From: Propionibacteriaceae bacterium
Lineage (GTDB): Bacteria; Actinomycetota; Actinomycetes; Propionibacteriales; Propionibacteriaceae
Reading direction: 5' to 3'
Assembly: GCA_031271975.1 (NCBI GenBank)
Contig: JAISUR010000037.1
Location: forward strand, 1-64,000
DNA length: 64,000 nucleotides
Part shown: one piece after another, positions 9,118 to 19,754 of the stretch
Layout of the letters: each line of letters opens with the position of its first letter
Position numbering within the stretch: position 1 is the stretch's first letter
Position numbers and translations under genes: made by a program
Notes under the pieces: model-generated
Database searches by the model: none
Told to the model about the DNA's origin: nothing
The model's input: only the letters and a program-made list of their open reading frames with translations

Positions 9118-10695
9118 TCAGCGCGGGCCTTTGTTGGGCGGGAACATCGCCGCCAAGTCCGGCGGGAGCTGGAAACCGTCCAGCATCTTCGACATATCGG
9201 CCGGGTCGGGCTGGGAGCCGAAGGGGCTCGCAAAGGGCGACGCAGGAGCGGCGGGCGTCGCCACCGGCTCGGGCACGGGCGTCCCAGCAGCGAGCGCGGC
9301 GCGCTTGGCGGGGTTTCCGGAGACTCCGCGCGTCTTTTTCTTGGTCTTCTTCTTGGCCTGCTTGCCGGACCGCGGCGCCATGCCGGGGATCATCTGGCCC
9401 ATCGCGGACATCATCTTCTTGGCCTCGTTGAACCTGGTCACCAGGTTGTTCACGTCGGAGACCCGGGTGCCGGAGCCGTTTGCGATGCGGCTGCGGCGCG
9501 AGCCGTTGAGGATCGCCGGGTTGGCGCGTTCGGCGGGCGTCATGGAGTAGATGATGGCCTCCACGCGGTCGATTTCGCGCTCGTCGAAATTGGCCAGCTG
9601 GTCCTTCATCTGGCCCATGCCCGGCATCATGCCCATGATCTTGGACATCGGCCCCAGCTTGCGGACCTGCTGCATCTGCGCGAGGAAGTCGTCCAGGCCG
9701 AACTGTCCTTCGCCCTTGAGGAGTTTGGCCGCCGCTTTGTTGGCCTCCTCCACGTCGAAGGTCTTCTGCGCCTGCTCGATCAGGGTGAGCAGGTCGCCCA
9801 TGTCGAGGATGCGGGAGGCCATCCGGTCCGGGTGGAACGCGTCGAAATCGCCCAATCCTTCGCCGTTGGAGGCGAACATGATCGGCTTGCCGGTGACCCG
9901 CGCGATAGACAGGGCCGCGCCGCCGCGGGCATCGCCGTCCAGTTTGGTGAGGACCACGCCGTCAAAGCCGACGCCGTCCGCGAAGGCCTTGGCCGTGTTC
10001 ACGGCGTCCTGGCCGATCATGGCGTCGACGACGAACAGCACTTCGTCCGGGTTTACCGCCGCTCTGATGTCGCTGGCCTGCCGCATGAGCTCGGCGTCGA
10101 TGCCCAACCGGCCGGCGGTGTCGACGATGACCACGTCGTAAAGCTTCGATTCGGCGTGCCGGATCGAGTCGCGGGCGACTTGGACGGGATCGCCCACGCC
10201 GTTGCCCGGTTCCGGCGCGAATACGTGCACCCCGGCGCGTTCGCCGACGACCTGCAACTGCGTGACGGCGTTGGGGCGCTGCAAGTCGGCGGCGACCAGC
10301 AGCGGGGAGTGGTTGTCTTCCTTGAGCCATTTGCCGAGCTTGCCCGCCAGCGTGGTTTTGCCGGAGCCTTGCAGGCCGGCGAGCATGATGACGGTGGGGG
10401 GACGTTTGGCAAAACGCAGCGCGCGCGTCTCGCCGCCGAGGATTTCGATCAGCTCGTCGTTGACGATTTTCAGGATCTGCTGGCCGGGATTCAGCGCGGC
10501 GTGCACTTCTTGCCCGCGGGCGCGCTCCCGCACCGCCGCGATGAACTCTTTGACGACACCCAGGTTGACGTCGGCTTCGAGCAGCGCGATCCGGATCTCG
10601 CGCATCGTCTGGTCGATGTCGGAATCCGTCAACCGCACCTTGCCGCGCAGTCCGCGGAAAGCCGCGGTGAGCCGGTCTTGGAGAGTGTCGAACAT
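9118..10695 (-). CDS. ffh: Signal recognition particle protein Ffh
   Basis: The SRP54 GTPase that binds 4.5S RNA and signal peptides and delivers ribosomes to FtsY. 525 residues: the N domain (1-95), the G domain with P-loop GLQGSGKTT at 107-115, then DTAGRLG and TKLDGDARGGAALS. The Met-rich M domain follows (about 300-430) with MGMMPGMGQMKDQL, and RRSRIANGSGTRVSDVNNLV is the RNA-binding helix region. A long Pro/Ala-rich tail extends beyond the usual approximately 450 residues, as in many high-GC Gram-positives. The start at ATG 10695 is preceded by AAAGGGCGAGG. It is divergent from the amidohydrolase gene. Confidence 0.97.
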   Translation of the reverse strand: MFDTLQDRLTAAFRGLRGKVRLTDSDIDQTMREIRIALLEADVNLGVVKEFIAAVRERARGQEVHAALNPGQQILKIVNDELIEILGGETRALRFAKRPPTVIMLAGLQGSGKTTLAGKLGKWLKEDNHSPLLVAADLQRPNAVTQLQVVGERAGVHVFAPEPGNGVGDPVQVARDSIRHAESKLYDVVIVDTAGRLGIDAELMRQASDIRAAVNPDEVLFVVDAMIGQDAVNTAKAFADGVGFDGVVLTKLDGDARGGAALSIARVTGKPIMFASNGEGLGDFDAFHPDRMASRILDMGDLLTLIEQAQKTFDVEEANKAAAKLLKGEGQFGLDDFLAQMQQVRKLGPMSKIMGMMPGMGQMKDQLANFDEREIDRVEAIIYSMTPAERANPAILNGSRRSRIANGSGTRVSDVNNLVTRFNEAKKMMSAMGQMIPGMAPRSGKQAKKKTKKKTRGVSGNPAKRAALAAGTPVPEPVATPAAPASPFASPFGSQPDPADMSKMLDGFQLPPDLAAMFPPNKGPR

Positions 10696-10756
10696 CCTCG
10701 CCCTTTCTTCTTTGGCCGGACACAGTCTACTGGCCCAGCGGCGCGAACCTTGTGGC

Positions 10757-11833
10757 ATGCTTGCGAGCGTGCTTCATTTGCGTGGCGTGGTCCTGCCTGG
10801 CCAGACGGTACAAGACCTTTGGCTGGCCGATGGCGTCATCCACACCGAACCGGTCGCCGGAGCCGAAACCGTGGCCACGGATGTCTGGATCATGCCCGGC
10901 CTCGTCGACGCGCATTGCCACGTCGGCTTGGGCAAACAGGGCCCAGTAGACGCCGCGACCGCCCGCGCCCAAGCGTTGGCCGACCGCGATTCCGGGGTGC
11001 TGCTGATCCGCGACGCGGGAGCGCCGTCCAACACCCGCTGGATCGACTCCGACCCCGCTCTGCCGCGCGTCATCCGCGCTGGGCAGCACATCGCCCGGCC
11101 CTACCGGTACATCCGGAACTTCGCTGTGGAGATCGACCCCGAACAGTTGCCCGCGCAGGTGGCGATCGAGGCCGCGCGGGGCGATGGATGGGTGAAACTA
11201 GTCGGCGACTGGATAGACCGGTCCGCCGGAGATCTCGCCCCGTTATGGCCGACTTCCACGGCTGCCGAAGCCATCCGCCGCGCCCATGCCCAAGGGGCCC
11301 GCGTCACCGCCCACTGCTTTGCCGAACAGTCCGTGGCCGAACTGGTCGCGGCTGGGATCGACTGCATTGAACACGGCACCGGTTTGGACGACAGCACTAT
11401 CGCCTTGATGGCCGAACGCGGAACTGCGCTGGTGCCCACCGCGATCAATCTGGAGCTGTTTCCGATGTACGCGGCGGGTGGCAAGGAGCGTTTCCCGCGC
11501 TATTACGCCCACATGATGGATCTCCACGCGCGCCGGCTGGAGACCATCGGCAAGGCCTGGGAGGCCGGCGTGCCGGTGTTCACCGGGACGGACGCCGGGT
11601 CGACGATCGCGCATGGCCGGATTCCAGACGAGGTGGCCGCCCTGGCGCAGATCGGCGGAGCGGATTTCGCCCTGGGGGCGGCCAGCTGGCGGGCCCGCGA
11701 ATGGCTGGGCGCCGCCCGGATCGCGGAGGGCGCGGCGGCGGACTTGGTGGTGTACGACGCCGACCCGCGCGTGGATGTGCGGGTGCTGGGACATCCGAAG
11801 TTGGTGATACTGCGCGGGCAGGTGGTCGCGTGA
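10757..11833 (+). CDS. Amidohydrolase-superfamily metal-dependent hydrolase
   Basis: A 358-residue TIM-barrel hydrolase of unknown substrate. The first metal-binding motif is VDAHCHVG (about 48-55). A Lys in GDGWVKLVGDW is the candidate carboxylated bridging ligand. Single His ligands follow in VTAHCF and EHGTG, and the catalytic Asp in TGTDAGS. A short beta-sandwich closes the protein (AADLVVYDADPRVD). Imidazolonepropionase/prolidase-like members have this pattern. The start may be ATG 10757 or in-frame GTG 10769; no ribosome-binding site is convincing for either. From memory, an amidohydrolase next to ffh also occurs in Mycobacterium, so the adjacency looks ancestral rather than acquired. 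Confidence 0.8.
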   Translation: MLASVLHLRGVVLPGQTVQDLWLADGVIHTEPVAGAETVATDVWIMPGLVDAHCHVGLGKQGPVDAATARAQALADRDSGVLLIRDAGAPSNTRWIDSDPALPRVIRAGQHIARPYRYIRNFAVEIDPEQLPAQVAIEAARGDGWVKLVGDWIDRSAGDLAPLWPTSTAAEAIRRAHAQGARVTAHCFAEQSVAELVAAGIDCIEHGTGLDDSTIALMAERGTALVPTAINLELFPMYAAGGKERFPRYYAHMMDLHARRLETIGKAWEAGVPVFTGTDAGSTIAHGRIPDEVAALAQIGGADFALGAASWRAREWLGAARIAEGAAADLVVYDADPRVDVRVLGHPKLVILRGQVVA

Positions 11834-11890
11834 AACATGACTGGCCGTTTTGGGTGTTCAACATGACACAAGGCGGCGGTTTCTGGCAAA

Positions 11891-11948
11891 CTTGTTCCTT
11901 GGTTCTGGGTCCGGGGGTGCCCTCTCACGCCGTCGGGAACAGAACAAG
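11891..11948 (+). promoter_or_regulatory. Candidate rpsP leader hairpin
   Basis: In the 212-base spacer before rpsP, CTTGTTC (11891-11897) pairs with GAACAAG (11942-11948). A second helix GTTC/GAAC (11902-11905 with 11937-11940) lies directly inside. The two stems enclose about 31 bases. The rest of 11834-12045 holds no recognisable gene. Candidate autoregulatory leader or attenuator; untested. Confidence 0.3.
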
Positions 11949-12045
11949 CCGGAGCCAGCCGAAGCGCACCCACTCGCCGAGGCCAGTTCCATCCGTCCGG
12001 TCTGGCGACGTGCCAGGCCTAGTTCGTTAGGGAGATTCCACACAC

Positions 12046-12516
12046 GTGGCTGTCAAGATTCGTTTGAAGCGGCTCGGTAAGATCCGCGCTCCGCATTACC
12101 GCATCGTTGTCATGGATTCGCGCACCAAGCGCGACGGCCGTGCCATCGAGGAGATCGGCATCTACCATCCGAAGAACGATCCGTCCGTGATCGAAGTAAA
12201 GTCTGAGCGCGCCCAGTATTGGCTGGGCGTTGGCGCGCAGCCCACCGAGGCTGTGATCGCCATTCTCAAGCGCACTGGCGACTGGCAGAAGTTCAGCGGC
12301 GTTGAGAGCCCCTCTGGGGTGACGCCGCAGAAGGCCAAGAAGGACAAGGTGGCGGCGTTCAACGCGGCCCTTGCCGAGGCCGATGCCGAGCCGACCAGCG
12401 CCGCCATTTCCAAGTCGCGCAAGCAGCAGGCCGCGGAAGACGCAGCCGAAGAGGTTGCCGAGCCGTCCGCGGACGCTCCGCAAACCGACGCGCCTGCGGA
12501 AGCGAGTGCAGAGTAA
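12046..12516 (+). CDS. rpsP: 30S ribosomal protein S16
   Basis: A small-subunit assembly protein of 156 residues. The first 80 or so match S16: [20 protein letters not shown], then [20 protein letters not shown] and [12 protein letters not shown]. An Ala/Glu-rich, probably disordered tail (about 100-156) makes it longer than the roughly 80-90-residue bacterial form, as is seen in other actinobacteria. The start is GTG 12046 with GGGAGA upstream. It heads the operon rpsP-khpA-rimM-trmD; its TAA overlaps the next ATG by one base. Confidence 0.97.
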   Translation: MAVKIRLKRLGKIRAPHYRIVVMDSRTKRDGRAIEEIGIYHPKNDPSVIEVKSERAQYWLGVGAQPTEAVIAILKRTGDWQKFSGVESPSGVTPQKAKKDKVAAFNAALAEADAEPTSAAISKSRKQQAAEDAAEEVAEPSADAPQTDAPAEASAE

Positions 12517-12767
12517 TGCTGGCTGAAGCTCTGGAGCATTTGGTCCGCGGGCTCGTCCCGCACCCCGATGATGTCCGCATCAAGGAATCCAACCGGGGCC
12601 GGGGCCGCACTCTCGAAGTGCGGGTCAACCCGGAAGACGTGGGCAAGGTGATCGGCCGCCAGGGCCGGACCGCCAGCGCCCTGCGCACTGTCGTCGCGGC
12701 GCTGGCCGGTGGCGAGCAGGTGCGCGTGGATTTCATCGACGTGGATCGCAAACCGCGCCGCCGCTGA
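12516..12767 (+). CDS. khpA: KH-domain RNA-binding protein KhpA
   Basis: An 83-residue single KH-domain protein (YlqC/KhpA family). The KH signature is VGKVIGRQGRTASALRTVV, at about 42-60, with an N-terminal LAEALEHLVRGLVPHPDDV helix and a basic end RKPRRR. In Firmicutes KhpA pairs with KhpB (EloR) and affects cell elongation; in Actinobacteria it is nearly always between rpsP and rimM, as here, suggesting a role in ribosome or RNA homeostasis. It begins at ATG 12516 within the rpsP stop codon. GTG of rimM follows its TGA by one base. Confidence 0.93.
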   Translation: MLAEALEHLVRGLVPHPDDVRIKESNRGRGRTLEVRVNPEDVGKVIGRQGRTASALRTVVAALAGGEQVRVDFIDVDRKPRRR

Positions 12768-12768
12768 C

Positions 12769-13272
12769 GTGGACGTCATCGTAGGTACTGTGGGGAAGGC
12801 CCACGGTATCCGCGGAGATGTGTTGGTGCGTCCGCGCACCGACGATCCCGCGGCGCGCTTTGAAGTAGGCGCGCTGCTGCATACCGAAGACGGCCGCCCG
12901 CTGCGGGTCCGGGCATCGCGCGAGCTGCGCGAGGGCCTGGTAGTCGCCTTCGACCAAGTAACTGACCGCAACGCCGCTGAGGCGCTGCGGTCAGCGGTGT
13001 TGTGGGCAGATGTGCCCGACGAGCCGGAGCCGCTGGGCGCCGACGAGTTCCACGACACCCACCTGATCGGCCTGGAAGTCCGCGACCTGGCCGGCAATCG
13101 CGTGGGCGAGGTGGCAGGTGTCGAGCACTATCCGGCCCAAGACGTCCTGGTGCTCGCTGATCAGACGCTGATCCCGTTTGTGGGCGCGCTTGTGCCCGAG
13201 GTGGATGTCGCCGCCGGGTACCTGAGCGTCAACGCCATTCCCGGGCTGATCGGAGGCGGAGATGCGCCTTGA
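12769..13272 (+). CDS. rimM: 16S rRNA processing protein RimM
   Basis: A ribosome maturation factor of 167 residues that binds S19 and helps assemble the 30S head. The N-terminal domain shows [20 protein letters not shown] (about 3-22). The PRC barrel follows, with [20 protein letters not shown] and a closing [20 protein letters not shown], all characteristic. The start is taken as GTG 12769, one base after the khpA stop codon, because homology begins at that residue. The 3' end overlaps trmD by 11 bases, implying translational coupling. Confidence 0.95.
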   Translation: MDVIVGTVGKAHGIRGDVLVRPRTDDPAARFEVGALLHTEDGRPLRVRASRELREGLVVAFDQVTDRNAAEALRSAVLWADVPDEPEPLGADEFHDTHLIGLEVRDLAGNRVGEVAGVEHYPAQDVLVLADQTLIPFVGALVPEVDVAAGYLSVNAIPGLIGGGDAP

Positions 13273-13969
13273 TTTCGTGACGATCTTCCCGGACTACTTC
13301 GCGCCGCTGCGGCTCTCCTTGGTCGGCAAGGCCGCCGAAGCCGGAATCATTGAGACGGCCGTACACGACCTGCGGGACTGGACGCATGACCGGCATCGCA
13401 CAGTGGACGACACCCCGTACGGCGGGGGAGCAGGCATGATGATGAAGCCGGAACCCTGGGGAGAATGCCTGGACGCCCTGTTGCCCGCAGGGCAGTGGGA
13501 CGACCAGGCGTTGGTGGTGCCCACGCCGGCCGGCATCCCGTTCACGCAGGCGCTGGCCGCGCAGTTCGCCGCCAAGCAGCGCTTGATTTTCGCGTGCGGC
13601 CGCTACGAAGGCATCGACCAGCGCGTCATGGACTACGCGGCGGCCAAATTGCCGGTCTTCGAGGTGAGCCTGGGCGACTATGTGCTGGGCGGTGGAGAAG
13701 TCGCCGCCTTGGCGATTGTCGAAGCCGTCGTGCGGCTGCTGCCCGGAGTGCTGGGAAACCCCGAATCCCTGGCGGAGGAGTCCCACGCGGACGGGCTGCT
13801 GGAGTATCCCGGCTACACCAAACCGGCGACTTGGCGCGGGCTGGACGTGCCGGAGGTCTTGCTGTCCGGCAACCACGGCGAGATCGCCAAGTGGCGCCGC
13901 GCCCAGGCTGTCGCGCGCACCCGTGCCCGCCGCCCAGACCTGTTGAGACAAGATTTAACCAACAATTAA
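13262..13969 (+). CDS. trmD: tRNA (guanine-37-N1)-methyltransferase
   Basis: A SPOUT-class methyltransferase of 235 residues that makes m1G37 and prevents +1 frameshifting. It begins [16 protein letters not shown]. The SAM-binding trefoil knot region shows [19 protein letters not shown] and [20 protein letters not shown], with a downstream [20 protein letters not shown] that carries the catalytic Asp and G37 contacts. ATG 13262 lies inside the rimM end. Normally rplS comes next; here an AT-rich spacer and sdhC follow instead. Confidence 0.97.
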   Translation: MRLDFVTIFPDYFAPLRLSLVGKAAEAGIIETAVHDLRDWTHDRHRTVDDTPYGGGAGMMMKPEPWGECLDALLPAGQWDDQALVVPTPAGIPFTQALAAQFAAKQRLIFACGRYEGIDQRVMDYAAAKLPVFEVSLGDYVLGGGEVAALAIVEAVVRLLPGVLGNPESLAEESHADGLLEYPGYTKPATWRGLDVPEVLLSGNHGEIAKWRRAQAVARTRARRPDLLRQDLTNN

Positions 13970-14076
13970 GTTGAGTAAATGTCGCATTCACTAGGCGAAA
14001 TGCCGACACGCCCAAATTCTGGCGATTTTCCGCCTCCAGTTGACCGCTGAGTTCGGCAAGGCGGCGTTTGGTTCGT

Positions 14077-14089
14077 TATGGTGTACCCG
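14077..14089 (+). promoter_or_regulatory. Candidate leaderless promoter -10 of sdhCAB
   Basis: TATGGT (14077-14082) lies exactly 6 nt before the GTG at 14089, so transcription would start at the start codon. No Shine-Dalgarno-like run precedes either possible start (TTG 14068 or GTG 14089). A TTCGGC at 14052-14057 is a poor -35, 19 bases away. The AT-rich 13955-13985 upstream might bind a regulator. Confidence 0.5.
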
Positions 14090-14804
14090 TGGCAACAACT
14101 CTTACACCACATCAGCGAGCCCTCCGGTCCACCGTCGCGCTGAAGGCCCTCATGGCCGTCACCGGCTTGGTGCTGATCGCGTTCCTCCTGATGCATATGA
14201 TCGGCAATCTGAAGATGTTCATTCCGGTATACGTCAACGAAGTTGGCGAGACCGTGAATGAGTTCAATCACTATGCCGAGTTCTTGAAGCAAGACCTGCT
14301 TTATCCGATCCTCCCCAAGGGAGTTTTCATCTGGATCTTCCGGCTGGTGATCCTGGCATGCCTGGTCCTGCACATTTACTCGGCTGTCACCCTGTGGCTG
14401 CGCGCGAATCGCGCCACCGCGTCCAAGTACACGGTCAAGAAGACCATCAAGCAGAGCTTCTCCTCGAAGTGGATGCGGTGGGGCGGAATCCTGCTGGCAT
14501 TGCTGCTGACGTGGCACCTGATCCAGTTCACGATCGTGCCCACGCTGGCCGGCGACCATGATCCGCGGTCACTGGTGATCGCGGCGTTCCAGCAGCCGCT
14601 GTTCGTGGCGATTTACGTGGCCATGATGCTGGTGGTCTACCTGCACCTGGCGCACGGTTTTGGCAGCGCGTTCATGACGCTGGGCGCCAACACCTCGCCG
14701 AAGGCGGAGCGGGTGCTCAGGGTGATCGCCCACTGGGTAGCGGCGCTCATCCTCGTCGGCTTCGTCGCGATGCCGTTTTCCGTCCTGGCAGGAGTGATCA
14801 ACTG

Positions 14805-14805
<1 letters not shown>
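14089..14805 (+). CDS. sdhC: Succinate dehydrogenase cytochrome b subunit
   Basis: A 238-residue membrane anchor of the Bacillus-type (SdhC/FrdC, TIGR02046-like) succinate:quinone oxidoreductase that holds two hemes b. About five hydrophobic helices are visible. Candidate heme-ligand His residues occur in [30 protein letters not shown] and [14 protein letters not shown]. The GTG at 14089 is preferred over an in-frame TTG at 14068 because a -10-like element ends 6 nt upstream, so the TTG would fall outside the transcript. Its TGA overlaps sdhA ATG by one base. The order C-A-B is typical of Gram-positive actinobacteria. Confidence 0.93.
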
Positions 14806-16801
<1,996 letters not shown>

Positions 16802-16805
<4 letters not shown>

Positions 16806-17584
16806 GCGACAACACTTTGAATCTGACGCTTCGCGTGTGGCGCCAGCCCAACCGGAACGCGCCGGGCAAGATCGAGGAATACAAGATCTCCGGTATCTCG
16901 ACGGATTCGTCCTTCCTGGAGATGCTCGATGAGTTGAACGAGCAGTTGACCGTCGAAGGCAAGGAGCCGGTGGCGTTCGACCATGACTGCCGCGAAGGCA
17001 TCTGCGGCATGTGCGGCATCGTCATCAACGGCGTCCCGCACGGCCGGGGGAACTCTTTGGATACCCCCACCACCACGTGCCAGTTGCACATGCGGAAGTT
17101 CAAGAATGGCGACGTCATCACGATCGAGCCTTGGCGGGCGGCTCCGTTCCCCGTGATCAAGGACTTGGCGGTCGACCGTTCGGCGTTCGACAAGATCATC
17201 CAGGCGGGCGGCTATGTGTCGGTTCCGACCGGCGCGGCCCCCGAGGCCCACGCCAACGCGGTGAGCAAGTTGAAGGCCGACCGGGCTTTTGACGCCGCCA
17301 CCTGCATCGGCTGCGGCGCCTGCGTGGCGGCCTGTCCGAACTCCTCGGGCATGCTGTTCACGGCCGCGAAGATCACGCACTTGGGCCTGCTCCCGCAGGG
17401 CCAGCCCGAGCGGGCACTGCGCGTCAAGCGGATGATCGGCAAGCACGACGAGCTGGGTTTCGGCGGCTGCCAGAACCTCGGCGAATGCGCCGCGGTCTGC
17501 CCCAAGTCGATCCCGCTGGACACCATCAGCCAGTTGAACCGCGACCTGATCGCGTCGCTGTTCAAGGGTGACGGAAAGCACTAG
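16802..17584 (+). CDS. sdhB: Succinate dehydrogenase iron-sulfur subunit
   Basis: A 260-residue electron-transfer subunit with three clusters. The N-terminal [2Fe-2S] ligands are in [19 protein letters not shown], with the last Cys in TTTCQLHM. The C-terminal ligands are in [17 protein letters not shown] and [20 protein letters not shown]. The start is GTG 16802, which overlaps the sdhA stop codon in GTGA. A strong terminator follows at 17597-17635, so the transcript ends here. Confidence 0.96.
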
Positions 17585-17596
17585 TAAAGCATCCGA

Positions 17597-17635
17597 AACA
17601 TGCGGGGCCCGGCTGTGTAGCGGGCCCCGCATGTT
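17597..17635. terminator. Strong bidirectional terminator after sdhB
   Basis: A perfect 15-bp GC-rich stem (17597-17611 with 17621-17635, core GCGGGGCCCG/CGGGCCCCGC) and 9-nt loop, followed on the plus strand by CTTGCTT. It separates sdhB from the convergent regulator remnant and could serve both strands. Confidence 0.85.
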
Positions 17636-17669
17636 CTTGCTTGCCGCCGCGGTGTGGGCGGGAGTTCCG

Positions 17670-18632
17670 TCAGACCCCGGCCGTGGATTCCCTGACGACC
17701 AATTCGGGCAGGAATTCGACCCTTTCAACCGGCCGGTCGCCTGAGGCGTCCGCCAGCAGCAGGCTGGCCGCGCGCCTGCCCATAGCCAATGCGGGCTGGC
17801 GGATCGTCGTGAGCGGTAGGGCGAGTCCGGCGGCGATGTCCAGGTCGTCGTAGCCCACCATGGCGGGTGCGCTGGGGCCCAGGAGGCCCGCACGTCCAAG
17901 TGCGCGTTGCGCTCCCGCGGCGACCAGGTCGTTCACGCAGAACAGCGCCTGCGGCGCGGCGCCGGTTTCCGCGATCCATGCCGACATTGCCGCGTCGCCC
18001 CCGGCCGCGTCGAGGGTTGCCACCGGCGCCTCCGAAAGCCGGGCCCCCGCATCTGCGGCGACCGCGCGCTGTGCCCCGGCCCAGCGATCGGCGCACTGGC
18101 GTATTGAATGGGGACCGTTGAACATGACAATGTCTTTGTGCCCAAGGGAGAGCAGATGCCCGGCCGCAAGCTCGCCGCCTGCTTGGTTGTCTACGGCGAC
18201 AGAGCTGAGTTCTGGCAGGGGAGAGGGGTAGTCGGCCAGCACAACCGGCGTTCCGCGCCTATTCATCGCCGCCAGCGGCGCCAGATCCCCATCGACCGCC
18301 GCCACGACAACACCGGCCAGGCGTTGTGACTCGAACGCCGCGAGGATGCGGGTTTGGCGATCGGCTTGGCCTTGCGAGCTTGCGATCATGAGCGTGCCGC
18401 CGACGCGGTCGAGTTCGGCCTCCACGCCGCGCGCCAGTTCCATGTAGAACGGGTTCGCCAGGTCCAGCACGACCAGGCCCACGGAGTGGGCTACTCCCGC
18501 TCGCAGTTGCCGAGCTGGGCCGTGGGGCACGAAGCCGAGCTTCGCGATGGCGGCTTCAACCCTGGCCCGGGTGGCCTCTTGGACCCGTTCCGGGCGGTTC
18601 AACACATTGGACGCCGTACCCAGCGACACCCC
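17670..18632 (-). pseudogene. LacI-family regulator lacking the start of its HTH domain
   Basis: About 320 residues of a LacI/GalR repressor: the recognition helix and hinge (GVSLGTASNVLNRPERV, KLGFVPHGPARQLRAG), then a complete periplasmic-binding-like sensor (VGLVVLDLANPFYMELARGV to TTIRQPALAMGRRAA). The usual start (M-x-T-I-x-D-V-A-x-x-A, helix 1 of the HTH) is absent. Upstream of the Gly-Val at 18632 the frame reads antisense through a kinase stump, giving an Arg/Pro/Gly-rich string to a start at 18734 that resembles no HTH. The break falls at about 18632-18635. The sensor frame is undamaged, so the deletion is recent or the product keeps some use. A misassembly would look the same. Confidence 0.75.
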
Positions 18633-18634
18633 GG

Positions 18635-18766
18635 GCCGAGGCGTCGGCCCTGGGCAACGCCCTGGTCCAAGCCCAAGCCCTTGGGGCCGTCGGCCCCAGC
18701 CGCGACGAGCTGCGCGCTGTCGTCGCGGCATCATTCCCGGTCAAGACCTACCTACCCAAATCCTGA
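18635..18766 (+). pseudogene. C-terminal 43-codon stump of a sugar kinase, probably rhamnulokinase
   Basis: The plus-strand frame reads AEASALGNALVQAQALGAVG and on to FPVKTYLPKS with a TGA at 18764-18766. The first part is the conserved end of FGGY kinases (xEAxALGNxLVQAxALG), closest in my judgement to rhamnulokinase. Everything upstream is missing: the frame runs directly into the LacI coding sequence on the other strand. There is no start codon or ribosome-binding site. It lies 15 bases before the aldolase gene, in the place an intact kinase would occupy in a kinase-aldolase operon. Confidence 0.7.
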
Positions 18767-18781
18767 AGAGAGGAAATCATC

Positions 18782-19594
18782 ATGACCCCAACACTCACCG
18801 AATGCCTGGCTCAGATGGGCGCCGCCGGAAAGCGGCTCGACGCGATCCACGCATGCGAGGCCGGCGCGGGCAACATCTCCGTGGCCCTGCGCACCGCGTC
18901 AAACCTGGCCACACACTTCCCCAAGTCCGAGACCTACACGCTGCCCGCGCCCGCCGCGGCCCTGGTCGGCTGGACGGTGCTGGTCACCGGCTCTGGCTGC
19001 CGCCTGCGGGACGTCGCAGACGCACCCACGGCCAACGTCGCGGCGGTGGAGATCGGCCCGGACGGGCTGACCGGCACCCTGCACTACGGGCCCGGCCGTG
19101 CTTACAAGACTCCCACCAGCGAGTTCAACTCCCACCTGGCCGTCCACGCCGACCAAGTGGCCGCCGGCGGCGCGCCGAACGGCCACCACACGGTGGTGCA
19201 CGCTCAGCCGCCCTACCTGGTGCTGCTGACCCACGGCCCGGCCGCGGATTCGCGCGAGTTCTCCCGCGAGTTGCTGCGCTGGGAGCCGGAGACGGTGGTG
19301 CAACTGCCGGAGGGTGTCAAGGTGCTGGAGTTCATGGTGCCCGGGTCGGCCCGCCTGCAGGAGGCATCCGTCGCCGGCCTGCGCACCCACCGCATCGTGC
19401 TCTGGTCGAAGCACGGCCTGATGACGCGCTCGGCGGACGGCCCGCTCAAGGCCGTGGACCTGATCGAGTACGCCGAGACCGGCGCCATGTACGCGCACCT
19501 GAACCGGGCCAGGGGCAGTCCGAGGGAGGGTCTGAGCGACGGCGAGCTTGCCGCGGTGATAGCGGCGTTCAACGTTCCGACGGACCTGTTCTGA
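18782..19594 (+). CDS. rhaD: Class II aldolase, rhamnulose-1-phosphate aldolase-like
   Basis: A 270-residue zinc-dependent aldolase that would cleave L-rhamnulose-1-phosphate to dihydroxyacetone phosphate and lactaldehyde. RhaD-like features are [38 protein letters not shown] (the catalytic Glu), [27 protein letters not shown] and [10 protein letters not shown]. In E. coli RhaD the next metal pair is H-x-H; here it reads VVHAQPPY, so the second ligand is Gln. This may be a subfamily trait. ATG 18782 has AGAGAGGA upstream. Its kinase partner is a stump and no isomerase is nearby, so the pathway is incomplete in this window and its promoter may be lost. It may now be cryptic. Confidence 0.75.
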   Translation: MTPTLTECLAQMGAAGKRLDAIHACEAGAGNISVALRTASNLATHFPKSETYTLPAPAAALVGWTVLVTGSGCRLRDVADAPTANVAAVEIGPDGLTGTLHYGPGRAYKTPTSEFNSHLAVHADQVAAGGAPNGHHTVVHAQPPYLVLLTHGPAADSREFSRELLRWEPETVVQLPEGVKVLEFMVPGSARLQEASVAGLRTHRIVLWSKHGLMTRSADGPLKAVDLIEYAETGAMYAHLNRARGSPREGLSDGELAAVIAAFNVPTDLF

Positions 19595-19681
19595 TCCGTC
19601 GGGCCGAGTCGCGGCGCCTAGGCTGATGTGCGTCCCGGGCCGGATATGTGGCAGAATGTCTCCTTGCGTGCCGCGCCATCC

Positions 19682-19738
19682 TGCCACAGGGGGTTATGCC
19701 GCGGCGAAGACGACAACTAGACGAAGTGGCCTGTGGCA
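19682..19738 (+). promoter_or_regulatory. Candidate rplS leader stem
   Basis: TGCCACAGG (19682-19690) is the perfect complement of CCTGTGGCA (19730-19738), 17 bases before the rplS start codon. The 39-base loop includes the A-rich GAAGACGACAACTAGACGAA. L19 leaders are known in other phyla; this could be an analogous autoregulatory element. Confidence 0.35.
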
Positions 19739-19754
19739 CTGGCGAGGACGAACC

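Noticed and set aside
17670..18734. Taking the LacI frame with its upstream start at 18734 as an intact 354-residue regulator
   Set aside because: Residues before GVSLGTAS are an Arg/Pro/Gly string antisense to kinase-like sequence and contain no first HTH helix; the kinase reading on the other strand matches a known motif.
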